Assembly: GCA_037952775.1 (NCBI GenBank)
Contig: JBANAY010000004.1
Coordinates: 7,378,001-7,442,000, forward strand
Reading direction: 5' to 3'
DNA: 64,000 bases
From: Clonostachys chloroleuca
Lineage: Eukaryota; Ascomycota; Sordariomycetes; Hypocreales; Bionectriaceae
Positions within the stretch are counted from its first letter, which is position 1; each line of letters begins with the position of its first letter. A program made the translations under genes and the position numbers. Of the stretch, positions 1 through 12,409 are shown piece after piece. The notes beneath the pieces were generated by a model, which was not told where the DNA came from, ran no database searches, and saw nothing but the letters and a program-made list of their open reading frames with translations.

Positions 1-418
1 TTGAGTCTTCGCCAACGAGGACAGCACAGGAGATAGGAAAGCTTCATGTATTCTAACTAGCTAAATTCCGATTAATCTACAATTGGGACTGAAATGCACA
101 CATTTCTATTAACTTAAAGTGAAATGTATTTTCGATTTTTCATCATCCCGTGATCACGTGAACTTCACGCTCCGACAACAAATTGTCAGAGTAGGCGCAT
201 AAGAGAAGAAAACAAAATGTACCTAAGATAGCATCGCTTCAAAAATCAAGGCTCGGAGGATTTCATGTTATAGCGCGAGCATTAATATACTCCAAGTCAC
301 AAGCGACTAAGGGCTTTATTGTAGAGAAAAATTGGAGAAATAATCAACGATCTTGTCCAAGCTACATATGACAACAATAGCTCCTAGTGACAGGCGTGTC
401 TACTTCTTCTACCAGGCT
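1..418. other. AT-rich intergenic start of window
   Basis: No reading frame with protein-like character is seen here. It should hold the 3' untranslated region of the lactonase gene, which ends at 419 on the minus strand. Nothing else is recognised. Confidence 0.5.
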
Positions 419-1741
419 TCATAGCCAGACAGCATGCTTGATACCTCTTTCTAACCCTTCATCCAAGCCAGCCACCAGATTCCAAATGTCTCCCCTTTCT
501 CCATTTATACCATACACTTCGATGCCACCACCTTCTTGCCCGAGCACCACGACATACTTGCCGTCGTCGCTAACCCTCATACCACGAATAGTATCGACCT
601 TGGTTCTGACATGTTTCATTTTTTCCAATTTCCTGCCATCAGCTGAGAGCAGCAAGATGGCGATGGAATCCCCGCCAGGGACCTCGGGGACAGTCTTGAG
701 GTCAGGCTGACGTTCCCTTATGTGTCTCTCCCACCTGTTGCTTGCGTACAAGATGTTCGGAATCTTGGGATGCGCACACAATTCCGAAGAGTCCATCATG
801 AAATGATGGTCAAGATGAACATTGGGAGGGATGATGTTATGTACAAAACCGTCAATTGGCTGAGTGTTCTCTTCGGGGGACGTGGATAGATCGAAGGCTA
901 CGACCGTATGCGACAACTCTCCGATCACGTACATGATTTTCTCTGTGTTGTTGATCCGTCAGTCTTTGGGGTACCAAAGTCGAATAATCGGATGCACATA
1001 CCTTCAAGGCCGAAGACGGCATGTCGAGCACCGGTTCCTGGAGGGCACTGAAGCCAGCCACAGAGGTCAAGTTTCACCTGATCCCGCTTGAGAATCCACA
1101 CACGATCTGCACCTAGATCAGGGGCATAGAGGAAGCCTCTCTTATCCTCGAGTACTTGGTGCACGTGGCATTGTCGCTGTCGTCCCTCGTTTGGACCGTG
1201 GCCAAGCACCTTGTAGGGGAAATCCAAAAAGACTTCTGTTCGCGGAGTATCTGCAAGTAACAGACCTGTCGGTTCAATAATCGAAATGGGATACAGGGCA
1301 ACAGAACCTCCCAGGTACTATGTCATGTAAGCGCGAGACGATCAACTGCTCGTTCTGTTATGTACTTACAGTCCCCAAGGCCAGTGCAGATTTGTCCTGC
1401 AAGGTGATGACTGTTATCGGAAAGATTAATCCGGTGAGACTTTGGCAAACACAGGAGATTCTCTTACAGTGCGCAGGTGCCCCTAGAGTCGTCTGCAGAC
1501 TCGTTATTTTAGATGTCTTTTGCTGGTGGTCAATCTCGAATGTATACAAACTACCGGATTCGATGCCTTCCGATAGCCCGATCAGCCGGTTAATGGGTCC
1601 GAGCGAAGACGAAGGCTCAACCCATGACGCATTGAACGGGCTTGGGTAATCTGCGGTCACGGCTAGCTTCTTCTTATTTGCGTCAAAGGAGACCGAGGTG
1701 AAGTTAGCCCGGTCTCCAGAAAGTAGGATTATGTAGCTCAT
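419..1741 (-). CDS. Lactonase-family seven-bladed beta-propeller (carboxymuconate-cyclase-like)
   Basis: Four exons read 1741-1468, 1410-1370, 1317-1002 and 942-419, giving 384 residues, close to the usual 360-390 of fungal 3-carboxy-cis,cis-muconate lactonizing enzymes. Blade-like repeats are visible (GAPAH near the first junction, GGSVALYPISI, RQCHVHQV, LYASNRW, GMRVSDDGKYVVV). The second exon is only 41 bases. Choosing the 57-base first intron (acceptor at 1411) keeps the frame and gives the family-like stretch APAHFITLQDKSALALGTYL. The family forms or opens lactones, including muconolactones; the actual substrate cannot be read. It has no signal peptide, so it is probably cytosolic. It shares a 703-bp bidirectional promoter with the aldo/keto reductase, suggesting a joint catabolic role. 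Confidence 0.85.
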
Positions 1742-2444
1742 CGCAAGGGAATCAAAGATAGGTCTCGCTGCGTTTGAATGTCGTATTTGAATTTGTTATT
1801 TAGTAATGAGATGTGGAGGCAATTCCCCTAATCTTGTCAAAGCAGCCAGGACCACCTCCGGCCACTGTATACATACTAAGACTAGTAGAAACGGAAATCC
1901 AGTCTCATTCTAGAGGAGTTAGTTCTTGTTTACCACCAAATCAGTCTCCTCTATGCCCGACGCAGCGCAAATTCAATTCCGTCCATTCCTGTAGCTCCGA
2001 TGGTATGCACAAGGTCTCTTGATTTGACACATAACACTATCAACAGTATTCGATAATTAATCTCATTAGAGTATTCTACTTACGCTCGACTAGTAGGCAG
2101 CTACACTTCACCAAAGACTAGATAGTTGAGAGTCATCTCAAGATCTTCTAGGCGTTCTGTTATGTTCCCAGCTCTAGCATAGGGTAGCCAGATCAAGCGT
2201 TATAAATAAAATGTGGACCATCGGACATGATCAATCGGATCGGACGAAAACCAACAAAAAGTCCGGTCGATCGGCATATTCTCTGGTTCTACATTTCGAG
2301 ATGAGAAATAACGAACTATTGCATATCAATACTTCGGCATTCCCCAAAAAGCCTATCTCCTAACATATTTTTTAATTAATTTGTCTCTCTCTTGACAATT
2401 AATGTTGATCCCTTAACGTCAGAAGACGGTACTGCTCAATCACA
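1742..2444. promoter_or_regulatory. Bidirectional promoter with CGG-rich motifs
   Basis: This spacer separates the divergent lactonase and aldo/keto reductase genes. It holds a TATAAATA box at 2201-2208, the sequences ATCGGACAT (2220-2228), CGGATCGGAC (2236-2245) and GTCCGGTCGATCGG (2261-2274). CGGAC at 2241 and GTCCG at 2261 form an inverted pair spaced by 15 bases, the geometry expected of a dimeric Zn2Cys6 regulator. The same decamer recurs just before the regulator gene at 6769. Confidence 0.5.
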
Positions 2445-3727
2445 ATGACTTTGCCAACCCATTTCACGCTTAATACAGGGGCCAAGATCCCAGCTGTAGG
2501 TCTGGGTGTGTGAAATCCGCTGCCTCTCGTAACACATTCCGGCGCTAATACTGTACGGACAGGGACGTGGCAATCTCAGCCTGGTGAGGTCCGCAAGGCC
2601 GTGGCATATGCCCTCAAGGATGGATACCGCCATATTGATGCTGCCCTGTAAGTGACGCACCGACCAATGGCAGCATTGATGATTTCACTAACGAGAGCCA
2701 GAATCTACGGTAACAAGACAGACACCCATACCACGCGGGTGATGTACTGACAATACACCTAGGAAACGAGAATGAGGTCGGCCAAGGAATCAAAGACAGT
2801 GGTGTGCCCCGGGAAGACATCTTCCTGACTAGCAAACTTTGGAACACACACCAGCCCAATGTGAAGGAAGGTCTCCAGAAGAGTCTTGACGCTCTAGGTG
2901 TAGACTATCTTGACCTCTATGTACGAAGCCTTTTGATGCAACGCTATTACCCAGGCTTGGGCTGACCAAATATCAACCAGCTTATTCACTGGCCTGTTCG
3001 ACTGGTTCCGGTAAGTATTCTCGCTGGCCGCTGCGATTACGGACAAGGGAAACTGATAAATATCTACAGAACGGATCACACCCTCTTTTACCAGTTAACC
3101 CCGACGGCACCAGATCGGTCGATCGGTCATGGGACCAGAGCGAAACATGGCGACAGATGGAGGAGGTTTACAAATCTGGCAAGGTGAAGGCCATTGGACT
3201 TGCGAATTGGTCTATCCCCTATTTGAAAGAGCTACAGAAGACTTGGACAGTCGTGCCAGCCGTCAATCAAGTCGAGCTACATCCATTCCTTCCTCAGCAC
3301 GAGCTCAAGCAGTACTGTGAAAAACTGGGAATTCTGCTTGAAGCGTACTCTCCTCTTGGATCTACAGGTGAGTGCTTAGTCCCACGCGCCGCAACAGTAT
3401 ATGAGGAATATAATCAAACTAAAGGTTTGAGGATTAGGTGCCCCGATTATCTCAGACCCGGAAATCCAACAGGTCGCGGACAAGAACGCCGTTTCAGCTG
3501 CCACTGTTCTGATTAGTTATCATGTCAATAAGGGTGTCGTTGTGCTGCCGAAGTCTGTGACCGAGAAGCGTATATCCTCCAACAGAGAGGTAATTGCGCT
3601 CTCAGAGAGCGATTTGGCTCTGCTAGATGGTCTGGCTGCTGGTGGGAAGGCCAAGCGAATCAACACTCCTAAATGGGGCTTTGACCTCGGATTTGATGAC
3701 TGGTACGGTCCTGTAAAGCCAGAATAA
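2445..3727 (+). CDS. Aldo/keto reductase
   Basis: Seven exons (2445-2505, 2563-2647, 2702-2709, 2763-2920, 2981-3010, 3070-3367, 3438-3727) give a complete 309-residue enzyme, the normal length of the AKR superfamily. It is an NADPH-dependent carbonyl/alcohol oxidoreductase. The catalytic tetrad is visible: Asp in GYRHIDAA, Tyr in IYGNENEVG, Lys in LTSKLWN and His in LIHWPV. The C-terminal cofactor segment [12 protein letters not shown] is also present. It resembles fungal glycerol/glyceraldehyde-type reductases. Exon 3 is only 8 bases and encodes part of the IYG active-site motif, so automatic gene callers may miss it. It probably acts with the neighbouring lactonase and monooxygenase. Confidence 0.9.
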
Positions 3728-4344
3728 GGGGTCAAACATTGGTGAAATACCAACTTCGGAATAAAAAAAAAAAGGATATGTGAACTTATGACTGTCATAT
3801 TTTTTTTTTTTTGGCTGATCTATATGCGAACTGAAAAATCTAGTTAAACTCATCGCTTTGCAGCTAGATCAGTACAAATGAGGATAACGGTCACAATTGA
3901 GATTACAATATCGAATGTAGATTAAACGGACATGTCCTCTTACTCCTTTTCTTTGTATTTTTTCTTTCTATAATTCTAAACGATACTCGAGGCACTCTAA
4001 GTAGCCCTGGAGTTATCATTGTAAAATGAGAAGAGAGACATCTTTGTCTTGTGTAAGGCTTCAAGTCTAAGTGTCACATGGACATAATTCCTCTAATTTT
4101 CATTTGAAAAATTGATACTATATCTGATCTGAATCTAGTACTAGAAGTTAACCAATAGAGAGGGGTTGTTATATTGAAACCTAACTCGGGGCGCATCTAA
4201 ATAGCCACGCGAGTTTGGGTTGATACATTGACCCATACTTGCAGCGTCGAATGGGTTCGGAATGCAACGGAGAAATCTTATTTCAATTCTAACTCCGCTC
4301 TATTAGAGCATGATAATACGATCTATCATCTAGTGTGCGTATAT
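3728..4344. other. Convergent 3' spacer
   Basis: This AT-rich spacer lies between the ends of the aldo/keto reductase and the monooxygenase. It contains poly-A/T runs (for example near 3762 and 3801) and no supported gene. Confidence 0.5.
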
Positions 4345-6348
4345 CTATACCTTGTAAGGGGCAGAGCCCACACCTTCCTTCAAAGCTTTCAGACGCAGAG
4401 CCAACAATTTGGAATGATAGCGGGTATACGGGAGGTATCCAACAAAGATCCAGAGATTGGGCACACCGCACTCTCTGTATGCTCCTTTGAACTCGCCCTC
4501 CTCATCGATTCCCCAGATGGGGTCGCATTGATTAGCAATCTTGTCCCCAAGAGCCGAGCGAACAGAGTCGATAGTGTTCGTGAACCCGGTGGCAAACACA
4601 ACCAGGTCGAACTCGCGCTCGCGACCACCGCTGAGAATCACCTTGTCTTCGGTGAACCGCTCAACGTATCCAGGTTCAACCTTGATCTTTCCGTTGATGA
4701 TATGCTCACAAGCGCCAGCATCGAAATAGAAGCCACCGTTACGGGTCTGGCCTAGAGTGGAACCGCCTGTGCCTCGCTGACCGAGCCAAGTCCGAAGACC
4801 ACGAGCGTTAAGACCGTCAAGAAGCTCTTTATCAAGTCCTGCGAGCACGTTGGCGTTGCGCCTAGAGAGCTCCTCACCCGGGCCGACGGGAGTAGCAAAG
4901 AAGAGGCGATCTTGCTCCTCAAGGTCCGGCCGGTTGAGGTCGGCATCCGGAGCATAGTTGCCGATGACTCGGGGAACGGAGTGGGTGAGAGACATGATAT
5001 AGGTGGGGGAGCGCTGGAGGATAGTGACATCGATGCCGCGGCGGGAGCAGTCAAAGGCTGTGTCAAATCCAGACGAGGACGTGCCAACCACGCAGACCTT
5101 CTTGCCAACAAAGTCGCGTGAGCTATCGTGGGCTGTGGAGTGGCGGATGACACCCTTGAAATCAGCCATGCCGGGAGCTTCGGGAGTCATAGGTGTGCCA
5201 CACAAGGAGGTGGCCATGACCACTTGCTTGGGATGAAGGGTGCGGGTTTCGTTGCCTCCTTTATTGATGACAACCGTCCAGTTGCCTTGGCTGTCTTGTT
5301 CGGCCTTGGCGACCGTCGACTTGAGCCAGACATTGAGTTCCAAAGCCGAGGCATACCACTCCATGTAGATACCCTGCTTTTGGGCCGGAGTATACGTGGG
5401 CCAGTGCTTGGGGTAGGGGAAGTATGGCAGGTCGTCGGCCCAATGAGGGAAATGGAGCGAGAGGTATTCGTATCGGTTCTTCCAGACGTCACCAATCTCT
5501 GCGCCGCGCTCGATGATCAGATTATTCATGCCGAGAGCCTTACATCGGGCAGCCAGTGCAAGACCACTATATTGACGTTAGAAACCCCATATAGCGTCGC
5601 TTGACGAAAACAAAACTCACTTCTGGCCACCTCCAATAATCAAAATCTCCGGATCAGCCGCATCAACATCGAGAGCCCTCTGCTTCTCCCAACTCACAGG
5701 CCCTGTCATGTGGCCGTCAGCCACCGGGACCTCTGGGAATTTCTTCAACTTCTCAGCCGCGGTGTGCATTGTGTAAATCTTCCAGCCGTCCTTGGTGAGT
5801 ACGCTGTTGATGACGGCCGAGGCCACGACATCCTGGGTCTCGAAGGATATAACGAATTGAAGCTGCGAAAAGTCGGAGTACGGGCGAGCGACATTGGGAT
5901 TGGGCTTGAGCAATTGGAAATTCGTGGCCTTGGTTGTGAAAAGGTCCGTCGCAGCTTTCAGAATGGCTTCCCGGAAGTTGAAAGTGCGGTAGTCCCACGT
6001 GAAGCTGAGTTTATCTCGCCAAACACCTATGCTTCATGTAAGTTTCCGCCCACTATTTTTAGACACATTTATAGAAAAAAGCATACCATAGTCAAGGAAC
6101 ATATTGGCAAAGCCCTGAGCATCACCTTTGCCCATGACCTCGGCTAGTTGATCGATGATAGCCTTGGCCTCCTTGTGAGCATCGCAATCGGCGGGGATTT
6201 CGAGGCCAAGAACGTCAGACGTGGGAAGTGCGTGATTATACTTGAAATCGTACATGTAATTATCGGCGACAGGCGGCTTCTCGAGCTTGGACTTGATCAG
6301 GTCCTCGCCCACTGCAGGAGGATCGTTGCCGTTGAGGTAAGGAGACAT
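4345..6348 (-). CDS. Flavin-dependent monooxygenase with N-terminal SnoaL-like domain
   Basis: Three exons (6348-6087, 6026-5621, 5566-4345) encode 629 residues. Residues about 45-180 resemble an NTF2/SnoaL-like domain. The rest is a class-B-type FAD/NADPH monooxygenase: the FAD Rossmann motif GGGQNG spans the second intron, followed by GDVWKNRYEYLSLHFP. The segment FKGVIRHSTAHDS resembles the FxGxxxH fingerprint of the FMO/Baeyer-Villiger group but has His where Trp or Tyr is usual. The NADPH motif is VVGTSSSG, and VVFATGF is the late FMO signature. It probably adds one oxygen to a small ketone, amine or aromatic. It is transcribed divergently from the Zn2Cys6 regulator, which makes it a likely target. 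The fused domain and altered fingerprint leave the substrate open. Confidence 0.9.
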
Positions 6349-6778
6349 AATTGCTACTGCAAACGCTGGATGCTATGGATGAAGAAACGATGAGCCATTG
6401 TCGTGATCCATAGCGACTGAACTGCGCATATATCCCTTCATCAACACGCCAGTTCCTCCACATCGCCTCGGTTGAGTGAACTTCCTTTGTCCGATGGATT
6501 TACCACGCAGGGCGAACTCGCTCAGAAATCGCCTGAGAATCGGACATAACCCTTGACAATACGCCGGCCCATCGGTTCATCCCCACGTCCTGCCCCCACA
6601 CGAAAAACTAGCTCTTTAGTGTCTGGAGTCGTCGGGGAAACGTGATTCCCCAGACTTGGAGTCCTTCTCCGCATCTCGGGTTGGTTCCTCGTCATCTCCG
6701 ATCTTCCTTCTCACAGCATCCCCTAACTCACCGACCGCGGTGCAGCCAGCGTCAGCAGATTGACCGACCGGATCGGAC
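6349..6778. promoter_or_regulatory. Bidirectional promoter of monooxygenase and regulator
   Basis: This 430-bp spacer separates the divergent monooxygenase and Zn2Cys6 regulator. It carries ATCGGACAT at 6539-6547. CGGATCGGAC at 6769-6778 directly abuts the regulator's ATG and extends to a second ATCGGACAT at 6772-6780. Both words also occur in the lactonase/aldo-keto reductase promoter, consistent with autoregulation and cluster control. Confidence 0.45.
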
Positions 6779-9700
6779 ATGCAACATCTTGGTAATGATG
6801 GCACTGCCCATGATGAGGCTTACCCGAGCCCCAGACCTCGCAAGCCTCATCGCAAGCAGCGGCCCTGCTACAGCTGTGCAGGTGAGTTGAAGGAAGTGCG
6901 GACTGAAACCGGGGTTGTATCCAGGGCTAATTTCAATTATGCCCAGAATGTCGGAGGCTGAAGATGAAATGCAATCGGCAAGGTGAGAGACTTTATTGCC
7001 ACATAGCAATATCAATCTTTCAAGCTAGAACAGTTTCCCACAGTGCCGTGCTCAAATTGCGTTCGAAGAAACCGGGTCGAGTTTTGTACTCCGGCTATTG
7101 GCGGTAGAGATAATTCCAGGTTCGCCTATTGCTCTCAAACTAGGATACATGAGACTCTAGCTAAGCTGCGTAACGCAGCCGAACTTCTAGGAGCTCGCAG
7201 AATCTTACCACGGCTCAACAACAGCCTGGCCAGAACATTTCACCCGATCCTATCATCCTGGATCACCACCATATGCATCAAGGCCACCAAAATCATCATC
7301 AACAACCAGCGGTGGTTCCAGCTTCCATCGAAGAGGCTCAGGTTGTAAATCCGGTGCAGCAACCCACGGCCAGCCCTCAGAATCACACTCTACATGGAAA
7401 CCATCACCAGTTAAACACGCTCGCCCTTCTCGCCCAAGCGCTAGGCCCCTATGCCGCACAAGCCTCTTCTCTAAATACCCCCGGCTCGAGACCCCCTGGT
7501 GGGAGAACAGAGTCTTTATATAATCCTCCTACCGGGGGAAGTGGCTCCACCAATGCTGCCGGGCGGTCAATGGATGAGGATGAGCATGTGGGCTCTTTTG
7601 GCACATTAATGCTGAGCAAGAGAGGCCGGTCCAAGTATTTAGGTCCTACCGCGGGCAGCGAGTGGCTCAACGAGGTATGTAGTCTAAGCATGAACATTCA
7701 GGACATACTGATATTTGTTGCCGTAGTCGGAAACACAAGACGTATCCGAGACACCGTTGGCAACCCGTGCACCTTCGCCAGCACTGCCGCAAGACTCCGC
7801 CTCTTCACAGACTATCCATAACAATCCACATGCTACGACTCCGATTGGATTTCCCCTGAGCGCCTCGGCGGCTCATATTAGCACCCGTGAGCTAATTTCA
7901 TGCTTGCCACCGAGGGAGGAAGCATGGGCCCTATGCGAATCATACTATCGCTATTGCGCTTGGCAGTATGTGGAATAAACACACGTAACGAGATGAAGCA
8001 ACGACTAACAGTCATAAGCCATGATGTTGCGCCTAGGAGTCAGTTCGAACGGACTTTCGACCGAGTTTATAAAAGCTTAGGAAGCGGAACCTCGTCACCA
8101 ATAAATCCACAAGAAATTGCGCTGGTGTTCATAGTGATGGCCCAGGGTACCATGTTCAACATCGAGATGCCCAACTTCGATTCTTCAGCAGAAGATTGGT
8201 TACATTTAGCAGAGCGGGCTCTGGTTAAAGGCGACTTTCTGTCCAATAACACACTCGCCGGGGTGCAAACACTGGTAAAGCAATATCTCTATCACTGCTT
8301 TGATAGCCTGATACTAATCGTCGTAGCACTTGATGGCACATCTACATCTGTGAGTCGAGTTGACCTAGTTTTTATGATTTGCAACTAACTTGCCTACAGA
8401 CATTTAGATAAGGGTCGCCATGGGGACAATGCATGGCCGATATGGGGCCTTGTTATGCGTTTAGTTCAGGCAGTGAGCATAGCTACTTCCATTGAAGGGA
8501 CGGCATGATTTAACGAAACGCACAGATGGGAATGCATCGGGATGGTGACCGTTGGAACCTACCACACGATGTCGCTGAGGAACGACGCAAGGTATTCTGG
8601 GAATGCAATGCCGCCGATGTTTTCCAGGCACATTGCTTCTCACGACCGTACGTATTTGTAACCTTGACTGGGTGAGCTATGACTGACTCAACTACAACAG
8701 GTCTGCCATCAACCCTGAACACTGCGATACCGCCTTCCCTTCTGGACAGTCACATCCTAACGGAGAGAAGAGCTATTCGATACTCCGATTTGAACTGTCT
8801 CAACTTTCAGCTGAGTGAGGACCTTGCCCCTCTTCATATAGAATGCTCGCTGATCTGCCCTAGAATCCTGAATATGGCAATGAAGGTGCGAAAGCCAGCG
8901 TACTCTGAAGTTACCGAACTGGGACTTAGGCTGTAGGTGCATACCTTTTCCCCCTTTGGTATGGTAACAGGACTGACATGTTTGTAGCCTCGAGTTTGAG
9001 CGGAACATTCCCTTTTCTCTTCGCTGCCGAGCAGCACTCTTGGCCATGCCGTCGCAATATCCCGTTGCGGAAGCTGCAATTAACGCATCCCCAGAACCAT
9101 CGCGAAGATCAGTGACCATTTCCTTCCAGGTTTGTATTCTTTTCCCAGCCAACTCACTTGCCAGGCTAAGATGACATAGCAATCCAATTTTGCCCTCAAC
9201 GTGTCTGAGACAATCATCAATCTTCATCGGCCATATTACGCTAAAGCCCTGTACGAAGTTGATCGTGTGGAATCAATATACAAGACGTCATTTTACACCG
9301 TCATTGAACGTTGCGCAGTATTAAATTTCATCTCCACTCTCTCTATCGTCTCCTATCTGACTTCAATAGATCATCATCGGCTTAGTGACCGATATTCATA
9401 CTCGATTTCCCGCCGTCAGTACGAGACAGTGGAATTTCTGGGTTTGTGTATCCGCCTCAGCCTCTAGTCAACACCACTCACACTTTCCGTAGTATCATGT
9501 GTTCAACTCGGCTTTGTGCCTGGGGACGCTCGTGTTGCGCGACCCAGGGAACATCATGAGTAGCTTTGTCCTCACCCAGCTCGATGCCTCCATCAGTTTG
9601 TTTACGTCGCTCCTCCAACACGGAGCCCGCACCCCTCGATACAAGCGGAATTTACAGTGGCTCATCAAACTACGAGCCCGCGCGTTGGCTGAGACCTCGA

Positions 9701-10281
9701 CGGCCTCTAATGCGCAAAGAAACGGTGCACAAGTGGGTGTTGACCAAGCTCATGGGAATAATACTGAAGAACAGAGAGACGATGAAGATGTGGAGCTGCT
9801 TGGCTGGAGAACTAGGCTCATTGAGCGGGCTGGCCAAGATCGCCAGAAGATCATCAAGACGATTAATCTTGCCACAGCTCCAGATAGCTCTCAATTTCAA
9901 GATAATGCTAGCTTGCAGCAAAAAGAGAGCATGCCGGATGGGCAGATAGGCGCCTTGGACTTGGGTCTATCTAATGCATCGCTTCCGATGGCAACACTGG
10001 ATTCGATGAACGACGTGGTAAGCCAGATCGAAACCTGTGGGTTTTGTTGGACAACACTGACCTCGATTATTTTCTCATCTCATAGCTACACGAATTTTGG
10101 GATCCGATGCTCTTACAGGATGTGTTTGAGGGATCTCAAGATCAGTCTAATGTAAGTCAATTCACCATTCCTTAAATGTCCTTCTCTCTGCCAAGTACGT
10201 ATTCTAACGCATTACTAGCCTTTTCTGATGAGTCGAGCAACTTGGTGGGATGAAAGTGCACCAGCCACAGATGCTGTGTGA
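6779..10281 (+). CDS. Zn2Cys6 transcription factor with fungal MHR domain
   Basis: The N-terminus carries a full Zn2Cys6 cluster across three exons (6779-6881, 6947-6982, 7044 onward) with spacing C-x2-C-x6-C-x5-C-x2-C-x8-C. A His/Gln-rich linker follows, then the fungal-specific MHR domain (VMRLVQAMGMHRDG, ERRKVFWECNAADVF, RPSAINPEHCDTAFPS, HRPYYAKAL, FNSALCLGTLVLRDPGN). The last exons end at TGA 10279-10281. About twelve exons are needed. Between 7100 and 7203 the frame must change by one base: either a 59- or 71-base intron with a poor donor (7120), or a missing base after the coil-like stretch IHETLAKLRNAAELLG. It is nuclear and is probably the regulator of the surrounding oxidation genes, given its position and the shared promoter motifs. 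Confidence 0.8.
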
Positions 10282-10408
10282 AACTTTTTATTCATACATC
10301 TATCTATCCAGCCAAATGACTAAATAACTGGCTATGATTTCGAAACAGATGAATATAACACCTCTAAGGGCATACCTGCAACATTCAATCGTGACCACAA
10401 AATGGCTT

Positions 10409-11734
10409 TTAATTGCCGCTCGTCTTGGGAACCTCCATGATTGGTTGGCCCTCGTCATCAAAGTAAACCGGCACCCCATTTCGGAAAGAGTATTGGAGAG
10501 CAGTAGCAATCTTTGCGGCCTCATAGGCATCATCGGGCGTACAGGTCAAAGGCTTCCCATCCAGAACAGCAGTCGCGAACTCGGCGAGGTCATTGATGAA
10601 TGACTTGTCGTAGAGAACGAAGGCATCTGGAGTAGTAGCAGTCCGTACACCATGACCATCGCGGATCTCTACGCGGTTGATGGTCGAGTTCCCATTCACG
10701 ACGGAGTGGGCTTTGGTTCCGCACACGCGAGTGCAGCTCTCGAAACCATTCGTGAGTGTGCGGCCAAGGTGAGAGGTCAAGACCTTGCCGTTTGCAAACT
10801 CGACCATGGCCCATCCGTTGTCGCAGTCACCGTACTTGGCAAGTTCGCCATACACAGCCTGCTGTCCCATGGCGATAACCCGATTTACTTGTTTCTTGGG
10901 ATTCTTCAGGCCAGAAGTCACATTCAAGTAGTATCGGCCAATATCAATCTAGTCCTTGTATTAGCACGCATCTGGATGAGCAAAATGAGAAGCTGGCTTA
11001 CATCGTGGACACCCATATCAACAAAGATACCCCCAGACTGAGCAGAGAAGGTAACGAAAAAGCCTATCATTATATGAGTAAGATCTCCGTTGACGCAAGG
11101 CCCGAACGGTTCTCACCAGTAGGGTCCTGCTGGTCAAGGCAAGTGGTCTCGACAGCGTGAATCTCGCCAAGGTCGCCCTTTTCGACCAACTCTTTGGCAG
11201 CACGATATGAATCATCGTCTGGAAAAATATTAGTATCGATCGAAGAATCTGTTGATTAAAATTCTCACATCTTCGGCAAAATGGAACCAAAAACTTCAGA
11301 TGTGGCTTAGATTTGGCCTTGGCCAGAACTTCCTCGGTAGTGATCACATCAACTGAGATAGGCTTTTCGCACATGACATGCTACACACAAGTGTCAGCTA
11401 CGCTTTTTCTACTTAGTTCCATCTTCAACATTATCGGGAGGGACTATACCAGGCCAAGATCCAGAGCCAAGCAGATAAGGGGAGCATGGGTAGCAGTGGC
11501 AGTAGATATCAGAACAGCTTGAGCACCACTGTTTTTCATACAGTCCTCGGGATCGGCAAAGTACTTCACAGATGGAGGAAGGTTCTGTGTGACGAACTCA
11601 TCGCTGCCGGGCTTCGTGTCGCAAGCTGCGACGAGCTCAATTCGAGGCTGCTGGAAGGCAAGGATTCGTGCGCGGATAGCACCTAGACGACCAAGGCCGA
11701 TCAGGGCGATCTTGAGGCGAGGTTGGGAGGCCAT
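10409..11734 (-). CDS. Gfo/Idh/MocA family NAD(P)-dependent oxidoreductase
   Basis: Five exons (11734-11450, 11380-11269, 11218-11117, 11063-11002, 10948-10409) give 366 residues, typical for the family, which includes inositol 2-dehydrogenase and glucose-fructose oxidoreductase. The Rossmann motif GLGRLG lies at residues 13-18. The family lysine is in CEKPIS, and the DMGVHDID segment supplies the conserved Asp and His of the substrate site. It oxidises or reduces a hydroxyl of a cyclic polyol or sugar-like substrate; which one cannot be told. The protein is cytosolic with no signal peptide. Three TCCGATC and one TCGGATC lie 115-282 bp upstream of its start, tying it to the same putative regulon as the genes on its right and left. 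Confidence 0.9.
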
Positions 11735-12409
11735 TTTTCAATGCTTGAATATGTGATGAATGAAATTGAGGCAGAAAAGCTTCCAAACAATCTGTTGTCC
11801 CTGTGCCTTGGTTTTCTAGATGATGCAAACCGACGAGAGATGAGCTGAATCCGATCTCCGGGGTTTCCTGAGTGTGCCCCCATTCCTTCCCATGGCATTA
11901 TCCGTTCCGATCTGGGGTAATGCCGGGGATGCTTCTCTCACTTAGTCGTGTTGTAGTCACACCCCGCCGTCGGATCTTGGGATCGTGATGTCCGGTCCCA
12001 CCAAACATATCCGATCATCCTACTCTGGTTAGGGTGGGTATAACGGACTTGATCACGAGCCTGCCAAGTGGCGGCCGTTTATTTCCCCCCGGATCTTTAC
12101 TTCAAACCAAGAATATGTTAAGTCTTTCCTATTCACGTACCATGTGACCTAGTGTGGGGAAGAGATCACTTTAATCCGCAGATGACCACATATTGCTGAA
12201 GAGAGTCTTTGACTAAGGTGACTAGAGTACAAAGTGTTGGGAAATATGACGAGCAGCCGTGCTGGGATTGAAATTCTGACATCTTCGCGTAAGCCGAAAA
12301 TGGTGATAAAATACATCAATTTGAGAGTACGGTGAAGGCAATCGATGTTTGGTAAATACACAACAGGTTATCTACCTATCCACTCAAGAAGAGAAGGTCT
12401 ATTATCATT
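11735..12409. promoter_or_regulatory. Promoter with four TC(C/G)GATC boxes
   Basis: Upstream of the minus-strand Gfo/Idh gene, TCCGATC occurs at 11849-11855, 11906-11912 and 12010-12016, and TCGGATC at 11970-11976, all within 170 bp. Chance expectation for one such heptamer on either strand is roughly one per 8 kb. The distal part (12100-12409) is the 3' side of the short-chain dehydrogenase and holds no gene. Confidence 0.45.

Noticed and set aside
4228..4755. 175-codon plus-strand ORF
   Set aside because: It is antisense to the coding sequence of the flavin monooxygenase.
5128..6147. Plus-strand ORFs of 145-158 codons
   Set aside because: They are mirror frames of the monooxygenase exons.
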